Source: an uncultured Mediterranea sp.
Lineage (GTDB): Bacteria; Bacteroidota; Bacteroidia; Bacteroidales; Bacteroidaceae
Assembly: GCA_945836915.1 (NCBI GenBank)
Contig: CAMAMO010000004.1
Span: 1 to 32,724 of the forward strand
Direction: 5' to 3'
Length of the DNA: 32,724 bases
Every line of letters begins with the position of its first letter. Position 1 is the stretch's first letter. Below, in pieces: positions 8,917 through 18,039 of this stretch. The notes below the pieces were generated by a model, which had not been told where the DNA came from, ran no database searches, and saw only the letters and a list, made by a program, of their open reading frames with translations. Position numbers and translations under genes: made by a program.

Positions 8917-10074
8917 TTATATCTTAATATAGATGCGCCGCTTATAAAGAGGGTAGCCGATGCACCAACAGAGAGCAACGAAGAAGAGTGCATAGGCCAA
9001 TGACCCACCGGTATCTCCGAAGAGGGGCTGCAGGTATCCGTTGAATAGCCAGCCATGAAATCCTGTACTGCTCAGCAGAATGCTCAATACACCACCCAGG
9101 ATGTACATAAATAGGGGATTGATGCCAAAGGATTCGAAGAACAGACTCCATTTTTTCTTTCCTTTGACGTCGATAATCCATATTAGTAAGGCCAACAGAC
9201 TGGAAGCTAATCCGCAGGTTGTCAGTACAAACGTGGGCGACCATACCTTTTTGTTAATGGGACAGCCATAACTGAGCAGGAAGCCCGTAAAGGTTAGAAT
9301 GGTACCAATCAGAAAAAGCTTGACCAGCATGGGCGAAAGGCCATGTTCTTTCTCCTCTTTCGCTTTAGGACCAAAGAGCATTTCGCCCACTGTGAAGCCT
9401 AACAGTACATGGGCAATGGAGGGAAGGGTGCTTAACAATCCCTCGGGGTCTATACCATGATCCTTATACATGTGGGCGGGCGATAGAATGGCGCGATCTA
9501 CGATAGAGAGCACATTCTCTTCGCTATATGCAAAACCGTTGAAACAGAGTAGAACCACAGCGTAAACAGCTAAGATGATAGCTATGAGCCAGGGGATAAA
9601 GCGGTGCTTAACGGTTAACGCAATGATAGAAGAGGCGCAGTAACAAAGAGCCAGACGTTGCATGACGCCCAGATAGCGCATGCGATCAAAAGTCCACACG
9701 GAGGCCCATAGATTCTCACTGAAGCTCAACTCTTCTGGCGCTGAACTCCAGTAGTAACAGAAACGTGAGAACCACCCGATGGCCATGCCTATCAAGAAGA
9801 TGACCAGGGTTCGACGGGCTATCTTTAATGCCAGTTGGCGGCTATATTCAAAGCGGAGCTTCTTCAGTGAAATATAGGTTGAGATGCCCATGATGAACAT
9901 AAAGAAGGGGAAAACCAAATCGGTAGGGGTCAATCCGTTCCACTCCGCATGGCGCAGTGGGGCATAGATGTGACCCCATGAACCGGGGTTATTGACCAGT
10001 ATCATGCCTGCAATGGTGATACCTCGCAGGATATCGAGTGCCAGAATTCGCTGGCTTTTGGACGGTGTATTCAT
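8917..10074 (-). CDS. DUF5009/HGSNAT-like multi-pass membrane protein; probable MurT-like MurNAc transporter
   Basis: Multiple TM segments; HGSNAT-type RHAEWNGLTPTDLVFPFFMFIMG. Gene order DUF5009-kinase-murQ matches the murTKQ arrangement of T. forsythia as I recall it. Confidence 0.8.
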   Translation of the reverse strand: MNTPSKSQRILALDILRGITIAGMILVNNPGSWGHIYAPLRHAEWNGLTPTDLVFPFFMFIMGISTYISLKKLRFEYSRQLALKIARRTLVIFLIGMAIGWFSRFCYYWSSAPEELSFSENLWASVWTFDRMRYLGVMQRLALCYCASSIIALTVKHRFIPWLIAIILAVYAVVLLCFNGFAYSEENVLSIVDRAILSPAHMYKDHGIDPEGLLSTLPSIAHVLLGFTVGEMLFGPKAKEEKEHGLSPMLVKLFLIGTILTFTGFLLSYGCPINKKVWSPTFVLTTCGLASSLLALLIWIIDVKGKKKWSLFFESFGINPLFMYILGGVLSILLSSTGFHGWLFNGYLQPLFGDTGGSLAYALFFVALCWCIGYPLYKRRIYIKI

Positions 10075-10086
10075 CTTGAATTAGCG

Positions 10087-13011
10087 TTATTTAGAAATTG
10101 TACATTCATCAACAAGATAGGCTATGCTGACATAAGGTATGCCAGAGTGGGTGGTGAGACCGATTTCGCAGGTCCGGCTGTTGCTGTAGCCCATCTCGAT
10201 ATGGTTGGCCTCTATCTGCGGTCTCAGTTTACGCAGGGCATAGGCATTGAGTTCGGGATGGGTGAAACCGCGGTCACCAGCAAAACCACAGCAACCTACC
10301 TCCTCGGGAACAAGAACCTGAGTGGAACAAAGTTTGGCTAAGGCAATCAGTGTTGGTGCCAGTCCCATCTGACGCATAGAGCAGGTGATGTGCACAGCGA
10401 CTGGGCGGTTGATGGGTTTGAACTCCAGATAGGGTCGCAGGATGGTGTAGATAAACTCTGCCGGTTCATAGAGTTTCATCTTATGAATATGTTCACGCAT
10501 GCGATGCAGGCAGGGACTCTGATCACAGAGTACGGGTATTGTCCCTTTTTCGCTGGCTTCCCAAAGGGCCTCCTCCAACTCAGCCAGTTTCTTATCGGCT
10601 ATATCCATCATGCCTTTGCTCTCCCAGATTGTACCGCAGCAGAGCTGCTCCATACGGGGAGGGAAGATGACCTCAAAGCCGGCTTTATGAAGCAATGCAA
10701 TCATCTTATTGACCAATGCCTGCTCCTCTTTCGATTTGGAGGGGAGGCCCATGGTCTGATTGATACAACTGGGGAAATAGACAACCCGTTTGGCTTCATC
10801 CTTTTGTGACACCTCTGCGGGAATGGTGCTTTCTCCGTTGTATTTGTAGGCTTTAGGCATGGCTGGACTCCATTGAGGAATCCCCAATGTATGGTGCAGG
10901 CCTCGTGTGATGCTACTCATCAATGAGGTGCCCAGCAGGCTATGGGCTACGTTAGCTAAGCCAAGTACGGGGCGTAAACTGCTCTTGATTCCAGCAAAGT
11001 GGTTGGCAGCATAGTTCCCAATCTTGTACCCCATACTCTGTGGAGGCAGTTGCTCTTGTCGGATGAGGTGCGTCAAATCAGCTGTATTTATCCCCATAGG
11101 ACATGACGTCGAGCAGAGGCCATCTCCAGCACAAGTCTCATTGCCTAAATAGTGGTACTGTTTGGTCAGTAACTCTACCCGTTGTGGGTCTTTGCCAAGC
11201 TGCTTCAAGTCAGATAGCTCACGCTGGATAACGATACGTTGGCGTGAAGAGAGGGTCATACCGCATGAAACGCAGTTGACCTCACAGAAGCCGCACTCAA
11301 TGCAGCGGTTGGCTTTGGCGTAGATTGTTTTGGCCTCTTCGCTCTTCTCACTCTTCTCCTGTCCCAGCAAAGGCAACGGTTTAAAGTGCTTGATGTGGCA
11401 TTCAGGATCATCGTTGAAGATTACGCCCGGATTGAGCATCCCTTTCGGGTCGAAAATCTGTTTGACAGCCTTCATCACTTCAAAAGCTTCATCGCCCCAT
11501 TCATAGCGCACGAAGGGGGCCATGTTGCGACCCGTGCCATGTTCTGCTTTCAGCGAACCATCGTATCGATCAACAACCAGTTGCTTCACCTCTTCCATCA
11601 GGTTGGCATAGCGCTTCACTTCTTCGTCGGTATGGAAGTTCTGATTGATGATGAAGTGGTAATTGCCTTCAAGGGCGTGGCCATAGATGCAGGCATCGTC
11701 ATAGCCATGGCGTGCTATGAGCTTTTGCAAATCTGCGGTAGCCTCCGGGAGGTCCTTGATGTGGAAAGCCACATCTTCAATGAGGCAGGTCGTACCCGGT
11801 TGGCGTGTACCGCCTACGCTGGGGAAGATACCGGAGCGGATGGCCCAGAAGGGCTGATACTCCTCGGGCTTATCAGTGAAATGGACGGGCGTATAGGTGG
11901 AAAAAGCTGCCAGGCAAGTGGTAATCTCGCTGATATGTTGCTGCAGTTCCTCCTTACTGTCTGCTTTAGTCTCAACCAAGACAGCGGTTAATCCCTTCTC
12001 GTCACCGTCATGGGCTGATGAGGCCACCTCTGCTTTGAAGCGGAGATAGACCGGGTCATTGACTGATGAGAGGCTCTTATAGTCGAGCATTTCAGCCCCT
12101 TTGACTACACGATAGGCCAACTCTTTCAAGGCAACGACCGCTTTGCATGCCTCTTGGATGGTCTTGAAATAGAGCATGGCGCTGGCTTTGCAGGGGTAGT
12201 CGTGCTCGGTTCGCATGGTTACTTCGCTCAGGAATGCCAGGGTACCTTCTGAACCTACCATCAGGTGAGTGATGATTTCGAATGGGTCATCGAAGAGCAC
12301 GAAGGGTAAGAGGTTGAGGCCAGTCACATTCTTGATGGCATATTTGTAGCGGATGCGCTCAGTTAACTTTTTATTGGCTTTGACCTGATCGCGCAAGTGG
12401 CAGATGGCTTGGATGAACTCACCGTGGCTCTTTTCAAAAGCCGCTTTGCTGGCAGCATCTCCAGTATCCAAAATGGTGCCGTCAGTCAGAATGATACGGG
12501 CAGAAATCAAGGTGCGGTCGCTGTTGGCATGTGTGCCACAATTCATACCCGAGGCATTGTTCATCACAATACCCCCCACCATGGCACTCTTGACAGAGGC
12601 TGGATCGGGTGCGAACTTGCGTCGATAGGGTGCCAAAATCTCGTTGACTCGCTGCCCGATGATACCCGGTTGCAGTCGGATAACCTTTGCATCCTCGCTG
12701 AGATGATACTTCTCCCAGTGCTTTCCGGCCACAATCAGAATAGAATCACTGATAGACTGTCCTGACAAACTGGTTCCAGCGGCTCGGAAGGTCACAGGCA
12801 AATGGCATTGATCTGCCAGTTTCAGCAAACGAGCCACCTCCTCTTCGCTTGTTGAGCGAATGACGATTTGGGGAATGAGGCGGTAGAATCCAGCATCGGT
12901 ACCCCATGCGAGACGACGGAGTTCATCGGTGTAGATTCTATCTTGAGGTATAAATAGGCTTGCCTCTTTCAGGTAAGTCATGTAAGCATTCTGATTCATG
13001 ATCGGTTTCAT
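10087..13011 (-). CDS. FAD-linked oxidase with Fe-S/GlpC-type C-terminus (D-lactate dehydrogenase-like, YdiJ-like architecture)
   Basis: FAD-binding PVTFRAAGTSLSGQS and GGIVMNNASGMNCG; Fe-S CIECGFCEVNC and CAGDGLCSTSCPMG; CCG motifs LCCGTIWESKG and CCGFAGDRG. Confidence 0.92.
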   Translation of the reverse strand: MKPIMNQNAYMTYLKEASLFIPQDRIYTDELRRLAWGTDAGFYRLIPQIVIRSTSEEEVARLLKLADQCHLPVTFRAAGTSLSGQSISDSILIVAGKHWEKYHLSEDAKVIRLQPGIIGQRVNEILAPYRRKFAPDPASVKSAMVGGIVMNNASGMNCGTHANSDRTLISARIILTDGTILDTGDAASKAAFEKSHGEFIQAICHLRDQVKANKKLTERIRYKYAIKNVTGLNLLPFVLFDDPFEIITHLMVGSEGTLAFLSEVTMRTEHDYPCKASAMLYFKTIQEACKAVVALKELAYRVVKGAEMLDYKSLSSVNDPVYLRFKAEVASSAHDGDEKGLTAVLVETKADSKEELQQHISEITTCLAAFSTYTPVHFTDKPEEYQPFWAIRSGIFPSVGGTRQPGTTCLIEDVAFHIKDLPEATADLQKLIARHGYDDACIYGHALEGNYHFIINQNFHTDEEVKRYANLMEEVKQLVVDRYDGSLKAEHGTGRNMAPFVRYEWGDEAFEVMKAVKQIFDPKGMLNPGVIFNDDPECHIKHFKPLPLLGQEKSEKSEEAKTIYAKANRCIECGFCEVNCVSCGMTLSSRQRIVIQRELSDLKQLGKDPQRVELLTKQYHYLGNETCAGDGLCSTSCPMGINTADLTHLIRQEQLPPQSMGYKIGNYAANHFAGIKSSLRPVLGLANVAHSLLGTSLMSSITRGLHHTLGIPQWSPAMPKAYKYNGESTIPAEVSQKDEAKRVVYFPSCINQTMGLPSKSKEEQALVNKMIALLHKAGFEVIFPPRMEQLCCGTIWESKGMMDIADKKLAELEEALWEASEKGTIPVLCDQSPCLHRMREHIHKMKLYEPAEFIYTILRPYLEFKPINRPVAVHITCSMRQMGLAPTLIALAKLCSTQVLVPEEVGCCGFAGDRGFTHPELNAYALRKLRPQIEANHIEMGYSNSRTCEIGLTTHSGIPYVSIAYLVDECTISK

Positions 13012-13054
13012 TTTTCAAAATAGTCTCAATCGATGGTGATTGAGGTTTGTTTAG

Positions 13055-14299
13055 TTATTTATAGAGATAGTATTTCTTTGAAAGTTGTCTGAAGCTCTCA
13101 ACATCTTTGTACCAGTAGTCGCTGATATCCGCCCAGCGGTTATTCTGGCTGAAGCGGGTGCGGATCTGCTTTGAGCCGCTCACCTTGTCGAACATGTTGA
13201 ATCGTCCCTTATCGGCATGATCGAATACCGCACGTTCGGGCCACAACTCAGCTACCGCCTCCATCAGTCGGAACTGAATCTCGGCTAAGGGGGCTTTCTG
13301 TATATCGGTAAGGTGTACTTGGACTCCCTGTAGCTGTTCACCTTTACCTACGCTGTAGAAGGGCTTCAGATAGATTGGACGGAAGATGACACCGGGTAAT
13401 TCCAAAGTGTTCAACTTGGTGGCCAGATGATGTGCATTCATCCAGGGCGCTGCAAACATCTGGAAGGGGATGGTATAACCCACTCCGATGCTAACATAAC
13501 CTAACTCACCCAGAATGCCGCTTACTGGGTAGAAGAAGGCTGAGTGGGCATGAGGAATGTGGGGCGATGAGGGAACCCACTGCAGACCAGTCTGTGTGTA
13601 ATCCATTTTACGCTTCCATCCCTTCATCTTTACGACATGAAGTTGGCATTGAACCCCTCCCTTGAGCATTCGTTCCCCGTTGAGCATCAGGGCCAGTTCG
13701 CCACACGTCAGACCATAGAGGTAAGGTATTTTGAACTGACTGACAAACGAGGTGCAATCATCCTCTGTTAGGTTGCCTTCAATCTTCAAACCTCCCAAAG
13801 GATTGGGGCGGTCAAGTACGATAAACTCTTTCCCGTTCTCAGCAGCTGCCTCCATGGCCAACCCCATGGTGCTGATGTAGGTGAATGAACGGCAACCGAT
13901 ATCCTGGATGTCATAGACCAATACGTCAATCTCCTTCAGCATGTCGGGGGTCGCTTTTCTGGTCTTGCCGTAGAGTGAATAGACCGGCAGTCCGGTGGTG
14001 GCATCTTTCAAGTCACTTACGTGGTCACCGGCGTGCACATCACCGCGCACACCGTGTTCCGGACCATAGAGGGCTACCAGATTGACCTCAGGTGCATTGT
14101 ATAGGATATCGATGGTAGAGTGCATGGTGTTATCCACACCCGTAGGATTAGTAATCAATCCCACGCGTTTGCCCTTCAGACATTCAAAGTGCTGATCCTT
14201 GAGCACCTCGATGCCTGTTTTTATGGTAATCTTCTGTGCTTGCAGTCCGCTGCAAAGCAGTACAGCAAGAAGGCTAAAAATCCATTGTTTCATAATCAA
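13055..14299 (-). CDS. DUF1343 protein, NamZ-type exo-beta-N-acetylmuramidase (paralogue 1)
   Basis: Signal peptide MKQWIFSLLAVLLCSGLQAQ; LYGPEHGVRGDVHAGDHV, YDIQDIGCRSFTYISTM, LDRPNPLGG, YLYGLTCGELALMLNGE. Confidence 0.9.
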   Translation of the reverse strand: MIMKQWIFSLLAVLLCSGLQAQKITIKTGIEVLKDQHFECLKGKRVGLITNPTGVDNTMHSTIDILYNAPEVNLVALYGPEHGVRGDVHAGDHVSDLKDATTGLPVYSLYGKTRKATPDMLKEIDVLVYDIQDIGCRSFTYISTMGLAMEAAAENGKEFIVLDRPNPLGGLKIEGNLTEDDCTSFVSQFKIPYLYGLTCGELALMLNGERMLKGGVQCQLHVVKMKGWKRKMDYTQTGLQWVPSSPHIPHAHSAFFYPVSGILGELGYVSIGVGYTIPFQMFAAPWMNAHHLATKLNTLELPGVIFRPIYLKPFYSVGKGEQLQGVQVHLTDIQKAPLAEIQFRLMEAVAELWPERAVFDHADKGRFNMFDKVSGSKQIRTRFSQNNRWADISDYWYKDVESFRQLSKKYYLYK

Positions 14300-14331
14300 T
14301 TGCTAAATAAGATATGACTCGTCAACTAATA

Positions 14332-15660
14332 CTATTTCTTTCCATAATTGGGGTCAATCTTTCGATCAACAAAGTAGGTTACAATCAGCGTTGCAATACA
14401 GCAAATCATCACCATGATGAAGAAGTTGGCATAGCCAATGGCCTCTTGTATATAACCTGCTACCATACCAGGCAGAAGCATACTGGCTGCCATGAAGGCG
14501 GTACAGATAGCATAGTGTGAGGTCTTGAATTCCCCTTCACTGAAATACATCATGTAGAGCATGTAAGCTGTAAATCCAAAGCCATAGCCAAACTGTTCAA
14601 TCGCCAGTGACGTGCAGATTGCAAGGATGTTGGTGGGCTGGAACATGGAGAGATAGACAAACGTGGCGCAAGGTAGCGTCATGAAGCCGGCCATAACCCA
14701 CAACGATTTTTTCAGACCAACTTTCGAGGCAAACGTTCCACCCAAAATACCACCGGCAGTCAGGAAAAAGACGCCCACACCACCATAAATCCAGCCTACA
14801 TCCTGTGTGGAGAGCCCCAGGCCACCGACCGCCTGATCGGCTACGAGGAAGGGGGTACACATCTTGATTAAGAAGGCTTCGGGTAAACGGTAAAGTAGCA
14901 TAAAGACGATAGCCAGTACGACACCTGGTTTAGTGAAATAGGTCTTGAAGGTTCGGCCAAACTCACTGAAGATGGTTGATGCGCTGACCTTTTCACTGCT
15001 CGAGCCAAGCACTGAGGCGTCTGATGCCGGTCTTGGAACAAAGAAGGTGTGGTAAATCGTGATGGCAGAGAAGAGGACAGCCGTAACCAGTAATGTGATA
15101 CGCCACGACATGGGGATGTTATCGCTCTCTTTCTCAATGGTGCCAGCAATCCAAACCAGAACACCCTGACCAAAGATACTGGCCAGACGGTAGAAGGTGC
15201 TGCGCCAACCTACCCAAGCCGCTTGCAGGCTCTGACTGAGTGCCAGCATATAGAATCCATCGGCGGCAATGTCATGGGTGGCACTGGCAAAGGCGGTCAC
15301 CACAAAAAGTAGCAGTGTAATGTAGAAAAGACTGATAGGTGTTTGCCCGGAAGCAATGGTGGCTGCGTCTGGAGCAGGCACTGTCAAGGTCAGCAGAATA
15401 AAGGCGGCTGCCATAATCATCTGCATCGTCAGAATCCACCAACGTTTGGTCTTGACAATGTCAATGAAGGGGCTCCAGAAAGGCTTAATCATCCAAGGAA
15501 GATAAAGCAAACTGGTAAAGAGCGCCATCTGGCCGTTGGGTACACCCATCTTAGCCAGCATCAATACACTGATGTTGTTAACGATGAAGTAGGGGATGCC
15601 CTGTGCGAAATAGAGGGTGGGCACCCAAAACATCGGAGAAATCTGTTTTCTGTATTCCAT
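14332..15660 (-). CDS. AmpG-like MFS permease (muropeptide importer)
   Basis: 12-TM MFS; MFWVPTLYFAQGIPYFIVNN, LLYLPWMIKPFWSPFIDIVKTKRWWIL, FASATHDIAADGFYM. Confidence 0.88.
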   Translation of the reverse strand: MEYRKQISPMFWVPTLYFAQGIPYFIVNNISVLMLAKMGVPNGQMALFTSLLYLPWMIKPFWSPFIDIVKTKRWWILTMQMIMAAAFILLTLTVPAPDAATIASGQTPISLFYITLLLFVVTAFASATHDIAADGFYMLALSQSLQAAWVGWRSTFYRLASIFGQGVLVWIAGTIEKESDNIPMSWRITLLVTAVLFSAITIYHTFFVPRPASDASVLGSSSEKVSASTIFSEFGRTFKTYFTKPGVVLAIVFMLLYRLPEAFLIKMCTPFLVADQAVGGLGLSTQDVGWIYGGVGVFFLTAGGILGGTFASKVGLKKSLWVMAGFMTLPCATFVYLSMFQPTNILAICTSLAIEQFGYGFGFTAYMLYMMYFSEGEFKTSHYAICTAFMAASMLLPGMVAGYIQEAIGYANFFIMVMICCIATLIVTYFVDRKIDPNYGKK

Positions 15661-15681
15661 GATCATTAGAAAGTGTTCGGA

Positions 15682-17091
15682 TTAATAGAGATGGGTCAGT
15701 TCGGCTCCGTTGAAATAGTGGGCCAGAATCGTTTGATAGTCGTAGCCTTGTGCACCCATAACGGCTGCTCCAATTTGGCAAAGTCCTACGCCATGTCCCC
15801 AACCGGCTCCAGTCAGGGTAAATTGGGCAGGAACCTGTTCTACATCTTGGGCGTTGGGTTCTGCTTTTTGGCTACCCTCTTTATCTACTACAAAGGCTGA
15901 GCTGTAGAGGTGACTGCTGGAAAGGGTGCGGCGGATTTCCAACTCCTTACCGATGGTGCGAGTCTGTTTCGTACCTACAATCTTCAGCTTCCACAGCCTG
16001 CCGCTTGTGCCGCGAGCAATGGGAATCAGGTCTATAATCTGGCCATAATCTACACCTGAACGTTTCAAGATTAGGGCGCTCAGCTCCTCTTGCGAGTATG
16101 AAACCTTCCAGCGGTAGAAGTCCGTAGTCTCCTGATCGTAGCTGTTGAGAACCTGACTTAGGATGGATTGGTCGTGGGTGTTACAGAAGGCTTTCGGCTC
16201 GGTGCGAATCCAGCGGTCAGCCTCCGCCTCAATTGAAAGGTCGGGGAACTGGGGTGCCTGGCCTGCGGCATCCAGCAGATCGGCTCTCCGTTTCAGGTAA
16301 GGGTAGTTTACGTTGTCCCAACAGTAAGCAAACTCCTCGAACGCTCCACCGCAGCACTTTGAGAAGCGGGCATCGCAGATACTTCCTTCCGAGGTGAGCA
16401 CTTCACCACGGGTGGCTTCAATGGCTTTCCGCACGGTATCTCTCGAGGCGCGGGTGATGCCTTGGTAGCGCTGGCAATGGTCATCGGCGCAAACGTCAAA
16501 GTTGGTATGTGCATCGCGCTCAAACCATTTGATTTGTTCCTCGCCATCTGTGGGTGTCTTGGGCATCTCGATACGGTGCGCTTCTGGGTGGGCTTTCAAC
16601 TGTGGGTAGTCACGCTCAATACATTTCATGCTGGCCAGTAGCCAACTGCGCGAAATCACGGCATGGGCTTTGAGCAGCTCTTCTGAAGCGGAGGCGCTCA
16701 TTTCGCTGCTGATGACCGAGGTGAGATAATCCTCTACACGGACATGGTTAACGGCAGTCAGCTTATCATGCTCGATAATGAGCTCCAGGGCACCTTTGAA
16801 GCGTTGGTTCTCCTTGCGTTGCCAGTGGAAATCTACACCGATGGTCACCTCTTTGAGCTCAAAGCAGCAACTCTCTTCGTCGGCGGGGATAAAGAGCAGT
16901 TTCTCCCACGTTCCGTGGCCTTTCCATGCTATCTTATGCTCTTCTATGGTGGCTTCGTGCAGTCCATTTATCTCCGGGCATGGGGTTTCTGTACCCTTTT
17001 CCATTGTTTGATGCACTTGATAGGTCCCAATCAATTCAAATTGAATGATTGGAGCTGACATGATGCCGACACTTACTCTTGGTTCTTTCAT
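15682..17091 (-). CDS. SpoIID/LytB domain protein without a recognisable signal peptide
   Basis: VEDYLTSVISSEMSASASEELLKAHAVISRSWLL, ARFSKCCGGAFEEF, GAGWGHGVGLCQIGAAVMGAQGYDYQTILAHYFNGAEL. Start set at ATG 17091 (MKEPRVSVGIM). Confidence 0.9.
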   Translation of the reverse strand: MKEPRVSVGIMSAPIIQFELIGTYQVHQTMEKGTETPCPEINGLHEATIEEHKIAWKGHGTWEKLLFIPADEESCCFELKEVTIGVDFHWQRKENQRFKGALELIIEHDKLTAVNHVRVEDYLTSVISSEMSASASEELLKAHAVISRSWLLASMKCIERDYPQLKAHPEAHRIEMPKTPTDGEEQIKWFERDAHTNFDVCADDHCQRYQGITRASRDTVRKAIEATRGEVLTSEGSICDARFSKCCGGAFEEFAYCWDNVNYPYLKRRADLLDAAGQAPQFPDLSIEAEADRWIRTEPKAFCNTHDQSILSQVLNSYDQETTDFYRWKVSYSQEELSALILKRSGVDYGQIIDLIPIARGTSGRLWKLKIVGTKQTRTIGKELEIRRTLSSSHLYSSAFVVDKEGSQKAEPNAQDVEQVPAQFTLTGAGWGHGVGLCQIGAAVMGAQGYDYQTILAHYFNGAELTHLY

Positions 17092-17098
17092 GATATGA

Positions 17099-18010
17099 TT
17101 ATTTGAGGTAAAGTTGTTTGATAGCTTCGCCACTCAGGCAAATCTCTTCTAAGATACTTGCCAGTAGCGAGGCGTTGATTTTATTAAAATCCTCTTCGAT
17201 GGGGAGGATAAACACGCCACCCAGATCGACTGATGCGGGACTGCTCAGCAGTCGCTCATCCCCCTCTGCATAGTAACAATCTGGGCGATGTTTGATGCGG
17301 GGGAAGATGCAAACCGTCCACCCTGTGGAGGCGTCATACATGGCCAATACGTTCATCATGGGTTCTGTATCATCAGCTTTCATCGGTAGGCGATTGTAAA
17401 GGCGATCAAACAGGGTCACTCCATCGGCCAACACCTTTGTATGAATCACGAGTGTGGTGCGCGGCGCGTCATCCATCAGGGACAGCGTGGCCTCTCCCTG
17501 TTGATCCAGGAGGGTCATGCACTTCTGTTTCACCTGCTCTTCAATAGGCATGAAGCCCTTGTTGCCAGCCTGGAAATGGGCATGGTCAGGAGCCGATGCA
17601 CCACATTTAGGACCATTATAGAAGATGGTAAAATCGGGCAATTCGGCTGTCAACTCCATCATGGCCAGTATCCTCCCTTTTATCCGCTGGTCCACGTGGG
17701 CCGAATCGGGGATGGTGAGGTGGCGGGGGAAGATGGGGAAGGGGTTGACGAGGATGTCATAATGACCACCCCATGCGATACCTTCCTGAACCTCTGGGCG
17801 ATTTTGGGCACAGAGGAAACATTTGCGTTGGCTGATGGCTTTGGCATCCACTTTCGCTCCTGATGAGACGATACGTGCGGGGTTGAACTGTACCTTATAG
17901 AGGGTACCGTTCAGGTCAATCTCTTTCACCTTGACCTCTTTCAGGGCCTCATAGTTGTTGCGAGCGGTCTCCCAGCGCTCCAGTTGTGAGGTGATAAAAT
18001 GGTTTATCAT
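17099..18010 (-). CDS. DUF4922 protein, GalT/HIT-superfamily-like putative nucleotidyltransferase/phosphorylase
   Basis: CFLCAQNRPE, YDILVNPFPIFPRHLTI, YNGPKCGASAPDHAHFQ (HxHxQ as in GalT). Confidence 0.82.
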   Translation of the reverse strand: MINHFITSQLERWETARNNYEALKEVKVKEIDLNGTLYKVQFNPARIVSSGAKVDAKAISQRKCFLCAQNRPEVQEGIAWGGHYDILVNPFPIFPRHLTIPDSAHVDQRIKGRILAMMELTAELPDFTIFYNGPKCGASAPDHAHFQAGNKGFMPIEEQVKQKCMTLLDQQGEATLSLMDDAPRTTLVIHTKVLADGVTLFDRLYNRLPMKADDTEPMMNVLAMYDASTGWTVCIFPRIKHRPDCYYAEGDERLLSSPASVDLGGVFILPIEEDFNKINASLLASILEEICLSGEAIKQLYLK

Positions 18011-18039
18011 GCGATTGCTGTATTAATACGGTCTATGAA

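Noticed and set aside
11386-11991. Plus-strand 201-aa ORF
   Set aside because: Antisense to the FAD/Fe-S oxidase.
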